From Schlegelella_A sp031360885 (lineage in GTDB: Bacteria > Pseudomonadota > Gammaproteobacteria > Burkholderiales > Burkholderiaceae_C), in NCBI GenBank assembly GCA_031360885.1, contig JANMCC010000282.1, forward strand, positions 1 through 8,374: a stretch of 8,374 nt of DNA. The letters run 5' to 3'. The position numbers and the translations under genes are program-made. Positions within the stretch are counted from its first letter, which is position 1. Every line of letters begins with the position of its first letter. Positions 1-6,176 of this stretch are shown here, one piece after another. Below the pieces are notes generated by a model that did not search any database, was not told the DNA's origin, and saw only the letters and a list, made by a program, of their open reading frames with translations.

Positions 1-101
1 TCTTGCAATGCCTTCGTGACGACAGCCTTCTTGGTTCGCTCACCGCTGACCTCCACGGCGCGATCGAGGAGGTCGGGATCGATAGCGAGATTGGTGGCCA
101 T
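1..101 (-). CDS. vapB: VapB-family type II antitoxin (5' part only; gene runs off the left edge)
   Basis: The minus strand reads from an ATG at 101-99 and stays open to the window edge, giving 33 residues. They begin MATNLAIDPDLLDRAVEV and continue through SGERTKKAVVTKALQ. This matches the N-terminus of the ribbon-helix-helix VapB antitoxin family (PF09957 type): a short DNA-binding beta strand (TNLAID), helix A (PDLLDRAVEVSG) and a second helix beginning RTKKAVVTKAL. Such antitoxins bind their own promoter and neutralise a PIN-domain RNase toxin (VapC), usually encoded immediately downstream. Here that would lie left of the window, so the toxin is not seen. An AAGGAG ribosome-binding site six bases upstream supports the start. 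The gene is divergent from the oligosaccharyltransferase gene. The family call rests on recognition of a short N-terminus. Confidence 0.75.
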   Translation of the reverse strand, partial: MATNLAIDPDLLDRAVEVSGERTKKAVVTKALQ

Positions 102-105
102 GTGT

Positions 106-113
106 GACTCCTT
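106..113 (-). promoter_or_regulatory. Ribosome-binding site of the vapB-like gene
   Basis: The minus strand reads AAGGAGTC here. AAGGAG is a near-perfect Shine-Dalgarno sequence six bases before the ATG at 101, which fixes the start of the antitoxin. Confidence 0.7.
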
Positions 114-131
114 ACACAGCAGTCTACACAA
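112..131. promoter_or_regulatory. Possible VapB operator: TACACA direct repeat
   Basis: TACACA occurs at 113-118 and again at 125-130, a 12-base period of about one helical turn. The first copy overlaps the start of the antitoxin ribosome-binding site. VapB-type ribbon-helix-helix proteins commonly bind short repeated boxes around their own promoter, so this is a reasonable operator candidate. No convincing -35/-10 pair was found next to it, and two six-base copies can arise by chance. Confidence 0.25.
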
Positions 132-197
132 GGCGGACAAAGATTGCTACGGGCGCGCTTGTCGCGATCCCCGAAGGAGTCGGCCGACAATTGCGAC

Positions 198-2090
198 ATG
201 AATTCGCTACGCCTTCAATCTCGCCTACCGGATCTTTACGACCTCTCCGGGGCCGCACTGGCCATTTTCGCGATCGCGTTTCCGACGCTGATCGCCTTCA
301 ACCTCTCGCCGTCGGCGACCTTCTTCAACCAGGCGGCGGCGTTCATCGGCTGGGGCGGCTTCCTGCTGGTGCTGGGCGCCGGCCTGGCGCAGCAGGCGCG
401 GCCGCGCTCGCGGGGGGCGCTGGCCCTGCTCGCCTCGATCCTGATCCTGGTGGTCGCGGCGATAGGCGCTTCGCTCCTCGCCGCCGCGCCGTGGTCGCTC
501 TCGCTCTCTTCGGCCGGCACGCTGCTCAGCGCCTTCCTCGTCGTCGCGATCGGCGCCTGCGTCGCCCGCGCCGGGCTCGGCCTGCCCGCCTTCCGCGCGT
601 TCTGCATCGGCCTGGTCGTCGCGGGCATCGCCAGCAGCGCCATCGGCCTGGTGCAGGTCATGGCGCCGGGGCTGCCCGACGGCGACTGGATCGCCCCCGC
701 CTCGATCCCCGGCCGGGCCACCGGCAACCTGCGTCAGCCCAACCACCTGAGCAGCCTTCTCCTCTGGTCGGTGGTGGCCGTGGTCTGGCTCGGCGAGGCC
801 CGCGTCATCTATCGCGAGATCGCCTGGATGCTCGCCCTGCTGTTCATCGAGGTGATCGTCCTCAGCGCCTCGCGCACCGGCCTGCTCGGCATGGCCGCGC
901 TGATGGGCTGGGGCCTGTTCGACCGGCGCCTCTCGCGCGCGACCCGGATCCTGCTGCTCGCCTCGCCGCTCGCCTACCTGCTGCTGTGGGGCCTGACCTC
1001 GCTCTGGTCGCACCAGTCGGGCATGGCCTTCGGCGGCGAGCAGCGCCTCAGCGGCAGCGGCCTCTACGTCTCCTACTCGCGCTACAGGATCTGGTGGAAC
1101 TCGCTCGCCCTGATCGCCCAGCACCCGTGGTTCGGCGTCGGCTTCGGCGAGTTCAACTTCGCCTGGACGCTGACGCCCTTTCCCGATCGCCCGGTCGCGT
1201 TCTTCGACCATGCGCACAACCTGATGCTGCAGTTCGCCGTCGAGCTCGGCGTTCCGCTGACCCTGCTCCTCGTCGGGCTGATGGGCTACGCGCTCTGGCA
1301 GGCGATGCGCTGCGCCGTCGCCGAAGGGCGCGAGCCCGGAGCGCGGTTCAGCACGCTCTATGGCAAGACGGCCAGCTCGCCCGAGCCCGCCGTGGACGCG
1401 GCGCCGGAGATGCCGATGCCGATGCAGCGCGCCGCCTTCGTCATGGTGGTGATGGTGGCGACGCACAGCCTGCTCGAGTACCCGCTCTGGTATTCGTACT
1501 TCCTGCTGCCCGCGGCGTTCGCGTTCGGCCTCTGCCTCGAGCGGCCCGACCCGCGCGACCGGGAGCTCGCCGCGGCCGACCTCGGCAACGTCACCCGGCC
1601 GTGGGTGCTCGCGTCGATGGCGCTGATCCTCGGCGCCACGCTCGCGCTCTGGGACTACATGCGGGTCGTCATCATCTTCGCCCCGCCGGCCACCGCCGCG
1701 CCGCTCGACAAGCGCATCGCCGACGGCCGGCGCAGCATCCTGTTCGCGCACCATGCCGACTACGCCGCGGCCACCGTCATCGAGCATCCGAGCCAGGTGA
1801 TGAAGGCGTTCGAGCGGGCGCCGCATTTCCTGCTCGACGCCCGGCTGATGCTGGCCTGGGCGAAGGCGCTCGACGAAGCCGGCGAGACCGAGAAGGCGCG
1901 CTACGTCGCGGCGCGGCTCAAGGAATTCCACAACGACCAGGCCGACGAATTCTTCGCCGCCTGCGACCCGGCGAACATCGCGGCGGCGAGGGCCGCGGCA
2001 CCGGCCGTGTCGTCTGCTTCGGCGCCTGCACCACTGCCGTTCCAGTGCACGGCGCCGACAAAGGCGCTCAGCTACCGCGACTTCAAGTAG
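198..2090 (+). CDS. pglL: PglL/Wzy-family O-oligosaccharyltransferase (integral membrane)
   Basis: Encodes 630 residues, close to Neisseria PglL (about 600). Hydrophobic segments alternate from residue 16 to about 492, consistent with a polytopic inner-membrane enzyme that transfers lipid-linked oligosaccharide on the periplasmic side. Signatures in order: GNLRQPNH (176-183), as in the PglL_A region; SASRTGLLGM (223-232) and DHAHN (337-341, His338/His340 in the Wzy_C periplasmic-loop region); LEYPLWYSYFLLP (426-438), typical of Wzy_C_2. The last two features together favour a protein O-oligosaccharyltransferase over a WaaL lipopolysaccharide ligase, but sequence alone does not settle the acceptor. 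Residues 500-630 form a soluble alpha-helical tail. I chose ATG 198 because the hydrophobic N-terminus follows directly. An upstream in-frame TTG at 144 would only add a polar leader. An AAGGAG at 174-179 is 18 bases away, too far for a standard site, so the start is slightly uncertain. No pilin gene lies next to it in the window. Confidence 0.85.
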   Translation: MNSLRLQSRLPDLYDLSGAALAIFAIAFPTLIAFNLSPSATFFNQAAAFIGWGGFLLVLGAGLAQQARPRSRGALALLASILILVVAAIGASLLAAAPWSLSLSSAGTLLSAFLVVAIGACVARAGLGLPAFRAFCIGLVVAGIASSAIGLVQVMAPGLPDGDWIAPASIPGRATGNLRQPNHLSSLLLWSVVAVVWLGEARVIYREIAWMLALLFIEVIVLSASRTGLLGMAALMGWGLFDRRLSRATRILLLASPLAYLLLWGLTSLWSHQSGMAFGGEQRLSGSGLYVSYSRYRIWWNSLALIAQHPWFGVGFGEFNFAWTLTPFPDRPVAFFDHAHNLMLQFAVELGVPLTLLLVGLMGYALWQAMRCAVAEGREPGARFSTLYGKTASSPEPAVDAAPEMPMPMQRAAFVMVVMVATHSLLEYPLWYSYFLLPAAFAFGLCLERPDPRDRELAAADLGNVTRPWVLASMALILGATLALWDYMRVVIIFAPPATAAPLDKRIADGRRSILFAHHADYAAATVIEHPSQVMKAFERAPHFLLDARLMLAWAKALDEAGETEKARYVAARLKEFHNDQADEFFAACDPANIAAARAAAPAVSSASAPAPLPFQCTAPTKALSYRDFK

Positions 2091-2586
2091 GCGGCGCCCC
2101 GGCGTCCTCCCCTTCGGCCAGCCAGTCGCCCGACTTGCCGCCGCGCTTCTCGAGCACGCGCACCTCGCCGATGACCATGCCGCGGTCGACCGCCTTGCAC
2201 ATGTCGTAGACGGTCAGGAGGCCCACCTGCACGGCGGTCAGGGCCTCCATCTCGACGCCGGTGCGGCCGAGCGTCTCGACCTGGGCGGTGCAGCGCAGCG
2301 CGCTGGCCTCGCGCACGAGCTCGAAGTCGACGGCGATGCGGGTGATCGCGATCGGGTGGCAGAGCGGCACCAGCTCGGCGGTGCGCTTGGCCCCCTGGAT
2401 CGCGGCGACGCGGGCGATGCCGATGACGTCGCCTTTCCTGGCGCTGCCCGACTCGATCAGCATCAGCGTCTCCGGCCGCATCCGGATCACGCCGCTCGCC
2501 CGCGCCACGCGGTGCGTCTCGCCCTTGGCCGAGACGTCGACCATGTGCGCCTGGCCGTCGGCGTCGAAGTGGGTGAGCTCGCTCAT
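2083..2586 (-). CDS. moaC: Cyclic pyranopterin monophosphate synthase MoaC
   Basis: Encodes 167 residues (E. coli MoaC has 161). MoaC acts after MoaA in molybdenum-cofactor biosynthesis, converting the 3',8-cyclo-GTP intermediate to cyclic pyranopterin monophosphate in the cytoplasm. Active-site residues known from E. coli fall at the same numbers: Lys51 (ARKGDV), Lys67 in AKRT, His77 in PLCHP (74-78), Glu112 and Glu114 in GVEMEAL, and Asp128 and Lys131 in YDMCKAVDRGMVI. The enzyme therefore looks complete and active. The ATG at 2586-2584 is preferred because it gives this family-consistent numbering; a TTG six bases upstream is also in frame. The sequence before the start is pyrimidine-rich on this strand, with no Shine-Dalgarno site. 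The 3' end overlaps that of the convergent oligosaccharyltransferase gene by 8 bases. No other moa or moe gene is in the window. Confidence 0.96.
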   Translation of the reverse strand: MSELTHFDADGQAHMVDVSAKGETHRVARASGVIRMRPETLMLIESGSARKGDVIGIARVAAIQGAKRTAELVPLCHPIAITRIAVDFELVREASALRCTAQVETLGRTGVEMEALTAVQVGLLTVYDMCKAVDRGMVIGEVRVLEKRGGKSGDWLAEGEDAGAPPT

Positions 2587-2627
2587 CGGCAAGGGGTGGG
2601 GAACGAAACGAAGCGGAAACGATTCCG

Positions 2628-4286
2628 ATGCATGATAGCGACGCGCTCTCCACGAGCGCCCGTTCTGCCTCTTCCCAGCCCGTGTCGTCGCCCCCTTCCC
2701 CGCGCTCCGCCCTGCGCGACGCGCTTCGCCGCCTCGCCGCCGGCAGCTGCGCGTTCGTGCTCCTGCTCGGCGCGCTGCTGCAGCCGGCGCTGGCCCAGAA
2801 CAACCTGCCCGCGCTCGGCGACTCCGACTCGGCCGACTTCAGCGTCGGCGCCGAACGCAAGATCGGCGACGAGATCATGCGCGAGATCCACGGCGATCCC
2901 GACTACATGGACGACCCGCTGCTGCTCGAGTACCTGCAGTCGGTCTGGGGGCCGCTCGTGGTGGCCGCGCGCCGCCTGGGCAACATCACCGCCGACATCG
3001 ACCAGCGCTTCTCCTGGCAGCCTTTCCTCGTGCACGATCCGAGCGTCAACGCGTTCGCCCTGCCGGGCGGCTTCGTCGGCGTGCATCTCGGCCTGATCGC
3101 GATCACCGCCACGCCCGACGAGCTCGCTTCGGTGCTCGGCCACGAGATGTCGCACGTTTCGCAGCGGCATATCGCGCGCAGCATCTCGGGCTCCTCGAAG
3201 CGCTCGCTGGTCAGCCTGGCGGCGCTGATCATCGGCCTGCTCGCCGCTTCGCGCAGCAACAGCCCCGACGCGATCAACGCCGTCGTCGTCGGCACGCAGG
3301 CCGCCTCGATCCAGAGCCAGCTCAACTTCTCGCGCGACATGGAGCGCGAGGCCGACCGGATCGGCTTCCAGGTCATGGTCGCGGCCGGATTCGCGCCCGG
3401 CGGCATGGCGTCGATGTTCGAGAAGATGGACGTCTCGTCGCGGCTCAACGACTTCGGCGGCTTTCCCTACCTGCGCAGCCACCCGCTGACGGTCGCGCGC
3501 ATCGGCGAAGCGCGTTCGCGCGCCGAGGCGCTCGACCGCGCAGCCACGCCGCGGGTCAGCGTGCTCGAACACGTCGCCGCGCAGGCGCGCGCGCGGGTGC
3601 TGATGGACACGCGCGTCGACGCGCTGCGCCGCTGGCAAGCCCGCGACGCCGACATGGACACCGGCTCGGCCGCCGATCGGCTGCTCAACGCCGCCGAGAG
3701 CGCGCAGGCGTCGGCGCTGCTGCGCGACTGGGCGCGCGCCGACGCCGCGTTCGCCAAGGCGCTGGCGGTCACGCGCGGCAGCCCGAACTCGAGCGTCCGC
3801 GCCCAGCGGGCGGTGGTGCTGATGCAGGCGCAGTCGCTGCTCGACCGCGGCGCGCCGGCCAAGGCGGCCGAAGCGATACGGCCGTATGCCGGCGAGGGCT
3901 CGCGGCCGGTGATTCTCCTGGCGGCGCAGGTCGCCCTGGCCGAGAACCCCGCGGTGTCCCCGGACAACGCCGAGCTCAAGGCCCGGGCCGGCGAGCTCCA
4001 GACCTGGGCCGCCCTGCACGCCGACGATTCGCTCGTCTGGGGAGCGCTCGGCCAGACGTGGGCCCGGCTCGGCCTGCCGCTGCGCTCGCTGCGTGCCGAA
4101 GCGGAATCGCGCTACGCGCTCGGCGACCTGGTCGGCGCCATCGACCGGCTGCGCGCGGCGCAGCGCTTCGCCCGCAGCGGCGGACCGATCGACTTCATCG
4201 ACGCCTCGGTCGTCGACTCGCGCCTGCGCGACATCGACGCGCAGCGCCGGCAGATCGAGCTCGATCGCCGAACCGCGGGCCGCTGA
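2628..4286 (+). CDS. Exported M48 metalloprotease with TPR-like C-terminus (BepA/YfgC-like)
   Basis: Encodes 552 residues. A signal peptide is visible: basic stretch RDALRR (30-35), hydrophobic core 42-52 and a likely cut after ALA (54-56), so the protein is periplasmic. The zinc-protease core has NAFALPGGF (141-149), the catalytic HEMSH (172-176) with zinc ligands His172 and His176 and catalytic Glu173, and the third-ligand motif EREAD (Glu241). RSHPLT (283-288) carries His285, matching the conserved switch histidine of BepA. The region from about 345 to 530 is alpha-helical with TPR-like pairs, for example YALGDLVGAIDRLRAAQ. In E. coli, BepA assists outer-membrane protein assembly (LptD, BamA) and degrades stalled substrates; that role is inferred here. 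The stretch before the signal peptide is unusually long (about 29 residues). An in-frame GTG at 2682 would shorten it, but the ATG has a weak purine-rich site (GCGGAAA) upstream. The gene is divergent from moaC. Confidence 0.92.
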   Translation: MHDSDALSTSARSASSQPVSSPPSPRSALRDALRRLAAGSCAFVLLLGALLQPALAQNNLPALGDSDSADFSVGAERKIGDEIMREIHGDPDYMDDPLLLEYLQSVWGPLVVAARRLGNITADIDQRFSWQPFLVHDPSVNAFALPGGFVGVHLGLIAITATPDELASVLGHEMSHVSQRHIARSISGSSKRSLVSLAALIIGLLAASRSNSPDAINAVVVGTQAASIQSQLNFSRDMEREADRIGFQVMVAAGFAPGGMASMFEKMDVSSRLNDFGGFPYLRSHPLTVARIGEARSRAEALDRAATPRVSVLEHVAAQARARVLMDTRVDALRRWQARDADMDTGSAADRLLNAAESAQASALLRDWARADAAFAKALAVTRGSPNSSVRAQRAVVLMQAQSLLDRGAPAKAAEAIRPYAGEGSRPVILLAAQVALAENPAVSPDNAELKARAGELQTWAALHADDSLVWGALGQTWARLGLPLRSLRAEAESRYALGDLVGAIDRLRAAQRFARSGGPIDFIDASVVDSRLRDIDAQRRQIELDRRTAGR

Positions 4287-4308
4287 CGGCGGGCGCGGTC
4301 ACGCGGCC
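4278..4308. terminator. Bulged hairpin between two convergent genes, possible bidirectional terminator
   Basis: GGCCGCTGAC (4278-4287) pairs with GTCA-C-GCGGCC (4298-4308), forming a ten-base-pair stem with one bulged C at 4302 and a ten-base loop. The arms contain the stop codons of both convergent genes: TGA at 4284-4286 on the plus strand and the complement of TGA at 4299-4301. There is no T-run on either side, so this is not a canonical intrinsic terminator. It could still pause polymerase or protect the 3' ends of both transcripts. Confidence 0.4.
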
Positions 4309-5108
4309 GGCAGCAGATGCCGGGCCCAGGCCGGAACGCTCCGATAGGCGAGGTGCAGGTTCGCCGACGCACTCGCCAGATTGAACCCGCGCTGGTTCAG
4401 GCACATGCGCAGGCTCTGCGCCGAAAACAGGCTGATGTGCCCGTTGCGCGGCGCGGCGTACCACCAGCTCAGCGCCCGGCCACGGGCAATCTCGCCGTCG
4501 GAGAGCAGGGTCGAGAACAGGATCAGGCCATCGGCCTTCACCAGCGAGTGCAGGTCGGCGAACAGCACGTTGATGTCGGGAACATGCTCGAACACCTCGA
4601 AGGCGGTGACGAGGTCGAAGCTGCCGAGGTCCCCGACGCGGGCGTCGCGATCGACGAACGGGTCGTAGGTGCGCGAGCTCCAGCCCTTGGCCTGCAGCGC
4701 GGCGCTCAGCACGCCCGAGCCGCCGCCGTAGTCGATGTGCGCCGGCTTCGTGCTGCCGAACAATTGCTCCAGCAGGTTCGCGTTCGCCTCCGGACGCGCC
4801 CGCCTGTAGTCGGGGTCGACCTTCTCGTAATCGGCGTTGTAGATCCGCCGCTCGAAATCCTGGAAGGTCCAGGACGCGAACTCCGGGGCGAAACAGAAGC
4901 GGCAGGCATCGCACAGGCAGTATTCGATCGCCTCGCCGCTGTGCGGCAGCTTCAGGCCGCGCGCTTCCTCGCAGCTCTTGTTGAAGTCGACCGAAGCCAG
5001 CGGCTTGCAGATGCTGCGGCACACCGGGCAGAGGGTGTCCGCGGGGGCTCCGGGCTGGTCGCCGAAAGGGTGGCGAATCGCACGGAGCAGGTTGGCAAGA
5101 GGCGGCAT
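4299..5108 (-). CDS. Class I SAM-dependent methyltransferase with N-terminal cysteine cluster
   Basis: Encodes 269 residues. The N-terminal part has CPVC (27-30) and YCLCDACRFC (63-72), a likely zinc-ribbon-like or metal-binding module similar in style to the one preceding sugar C-methyltransferase domains. A Rossmann methyltransferase domain follows: motif I DYGGGSG (126-132), acidic post-I region YDPF (148-151), and FDLVTAFEVFEHVPD (164-178), the hallmark of the Methyltransf_23/11 group. WWYAAPRNGHISLFS (215-229) comes next. The enzyme probably methylates a sugar, a nucleotide-sugar or a glycan end; the substrate cannot be read from the sequence. It is shorter than the roughly 400-residue sugar C-methyltransferases and lacks their C-terminal domain. 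The ATG at 5108 is preceded by GGAG twelve bases upstream, which is slightly far. The gene is divergent from the FkbM methyltransferase, suggesting a shared regulatory region and a common glycan pathway. Confidence 0.85.
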   Translation of the reverse strand: MPPLANLLRAIRHPFGDQPGAPADTLCPVCRSICKPLASVDFNKSCEEARGLKLPHSGEAIEYCLCDACRFCFAPEFASWTFQDFERRIYNADYEKVDPDYRRARPEANANLLEQLFGSTKPAHIDYGGGSGVLSAALQAKGWSSRTYDPFVDRDARVGDLGSFDLVTAFEVFEHVPDINVLFADLHSLVKADGLILFSTLLSDGEIARGRALSWWYAAPRNGHISLFSAQSLRMCLNQRGFNLASASANLHLAYRSVPAWARHLLPAA

Positions 5109-5117
5109 CGTGCGCGT

Positions 5118-5165
5118 TTGCTCCGGGGGTGTCCTGTACTATAAGTCGCAGCACAAGAATGGAAA
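5118..5165. promoter_or_regulatory. Candidate divergent promoters with overlapping -10 elements
   Basis: The plus strand has TATAAG (5140-5145) 16 bases after TTGCTC (5118-5123). The minus strand has TATAGT (complement of 5138-5143) 16 bases after TTTCCA (complement of 5160-5165). Each -10 hexamer matches five of six consensus bases; the -35 boxes are weak (three and four of six). The minus-strand promoter would leave a leader of roughly 20 bases carrying the GGAG site of the methyltransferase gene. The plus-strand promoter would start only a few bases before the FkbM ATG, making that message nearly leaderless. This is a hand match to sigma-70 consensus only. Confidence 0.35.
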
Positions 5166-6151
5166 CCGTCTCGCTGGTCGCCGTCCCGATTGCCGTGGCG
5201 ATCTCGGTGATCGTCACGCTGGTCGTGGTCCGGATGAGCGCGGCGCGCAAGGGCCTGCCGGTCGAGACCCCGGTGCTCTCGCCGGAACCCGTTCCCGTCG
5301 CTGTCCCCGTCCCCGCCCCGCCCACCCGCATCGACGTCGCGCCGCCCTACAAGCTGGTCCGCTCGCGCCACGGCTGGATGCTGGTCAATCCGAACGATCT
5401 CTATCTCGGCCAGGCGATCCTCGAGTACGGCGAGTGCTGCGAGATCGAGGTCGCGTTCCTGCTGCAGATCCTCTCGCTTCGGCCCGGCCTGGTGATGGAG
5501 GTCGGCACCAACATCGGAACCCATACGGTGCCGCTCGCCAAGGCACTGGCGCAGCAGAACCGGCGCCTGGTGGCGTTCGAGCCGCAGCCCGTCATCTTCC
5601 AGAACATGTGCGCCAACGTCGCGCTCAACGCCCTGGGCAACGTCTCCGCCTGGCCGAGCGCGTGCGGCGATCGGGCGTCGACGCTGTACTTCTCACCGCC
5701 CGACTACTCGGCCGGCGGCAACTTCGGCGGGGTCTCCATGAGCGCCGAGCCGATTGCCGGCGGCGTGGCCATTCCCTGCATCGAGCTCGACGAGGTGTTC
5801 GGCGGCGAGACCGTCGGCCTGATGAAGATCGACGTCGAGGGCTTCGAGCTGCTGGTCTTGCAAGGCGCCGAAGTCATCATTGACCGTTGCCGGCCTGTCG
5901 TTTACGTCGAGAACGACAGAAGCGAGAAATCGAAAGAACTGATCGAATGGCTCTGGTCCAAACAGTATCGGCTTTGGTGGCATACCCCGCCGCTGTTCAA
6001 TCCCGACAACTTCTTCACGAATCCCAAAGACGTTTATCCGCAGGTCGTGTCGATCAACATGCTTTGCCTGCCACGTGAATTGGCGGTTCCAGTCAACGGC
6101 CTGGATGAGGTTATTGTCAACCGCCATCCGCTCGAACGAATAGTGGCATGA
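5159..6151 (+). CDS. FkbM-family SAM-dependent methyltransferase with N-terminal membrane anchor
   Basis: Encodes 330 residues. Residues 5-24 are one hydrophobic helix, followed by RMSAARK. By the positive-inside rule this predicts an N-out anchor with the enzyme in the cytoplasm. Residues 42-55 are a proline/valine linker (PEPVPVAVPVPAPP). The methyltransferase domain has motif I VMEVGTNIGTHT (112-123), the acidic SAM-ribose contact AFEPQ (139-143) and the FkbM hallmark KIDVEGFE (223-230). FkbM enzymes O-methylate sugars and polyketides, and those in glycan loci often methylate capsular, LPS or flagellin glycans; the substrate here is unknown. I prefer ATG 5159 because the anchor follows directly; an in-frame GTG at 5129 would add ten residues and would lie upstream of the candidate -10. 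There is no clear Shine-Dalgarno site. G+C drops abruptly from about 70% to about 52% near 5875, so the last 90 residues have a different compositional history. The gene leads a probable three-gene transcript. Confidence 0.88.
   Translation: METVSLVAVPIAVAISVIVTLVVVRMSAARKGLPVETPVLSPEPVPVAVPVPAPPTRIDVAPPYKLVRSRHGWMLVNPNDLYLGQAILEYGECCEIEVAFLLQILSLRPGLVMEVGTNIGTHTVPLAKALAQQNRRLVAFEPQPVIFQNMCANVALNALGNVSAWPSACGDRASTLYFSPPDYSAGGNFGGVSMSAEPIAGGVAIPCIELDEVFGGETVGLMKIDVEGFELLVLQGAEVIIDRCRPVVYVENDRSEKSKELIEWLWSKQYRLWWHTPPLFNPDNFFTNPKDVYPQVVSINMLCLPRELAVPVNGLDEVIVNRHPLERIVA
5282..5323 (+). repeat. Proline/valine low-complexity linker inside the FkbM gene
   Basis: Codons for residues 42-55 alternate mainly between proline and valine, with repeated CCCGT/GTCCC units. 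The segment links the membrane anchor to the catalytic domain. A pyrimidine-rich tract like this can expand or contract by slippage, though an in-frame change would only alter linker length. Confidence 0.6.
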
Positions 6152-6164
6152 AGTCAGGTTCCAC

Positions 6165-6170
6165 AGGAGA
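6165..6170 (+). promoter_or_regulatory. Ribosome-binding site of the small unknown gene
   Basis: AGGAGA lies six bases before the ATG at 6177. It is the strongest Shine-Dalgarno match on the plus strand in this half of the window and supports real translation of the 106-residue protein. Confidence 0.75.
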
Positions 6171-6176
6171 GTTTGA

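Noticed and set aside
225..1931. A long open frame on the minus strand opposite the oligosaccharyltransferase gene, and a similar one in another plus frame (104-2209).
   Set aside because: Both are arginine-, alanine- and glycine-rich translations expected from 70% G+C DNA with few stops. The pglL frame has clear family motifs and membrane segments.
2051..2068. A small GCGCC/GGCGC hairpin 15 bases past the moaC stop on the minus strand, considered as a terminator.
   Set aside because: It has only five strong base pairs with a six-base loop, no T-run, and lies in the pglL coding sequence.
2587..2627. The GAACGAAACGAAGCGGAAAC-type repeated motif and imperfect GGAA/TTCC palindrome between moaC and the protease gene, considered as an operator.
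   Set aside because: The half-sites are four bases and the copies are uneven. A 41-base divergent gap must hold regulatory signals, but none is recognisable.
2736..2751. A possible lipobox (AGSC, with Cys at residue 41) in the M48 protease.
   Set aside because: The cysteine lies before the hydrophobic core rather than after it. The ALA-Q site at 56/57 is a standard signal peptidase I cleavage site.
2583..4019. A 478-codon minus-strand frame opposite the M48 protease gene.
   Set aside because: Its composition is typical of antisense of high-G+C codons and it shows no domain. The plus frame carries the HEMSH, EREAD and RSHPLT motifs.
4195..5331. A 378-codon minus-strand frame spanning two genes and the gap between them.
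   Set aside because: It overlaps the methyltransferase in another frame, has low-complexity Thr/Gly/Arg content and crosses the divergent promoter region.
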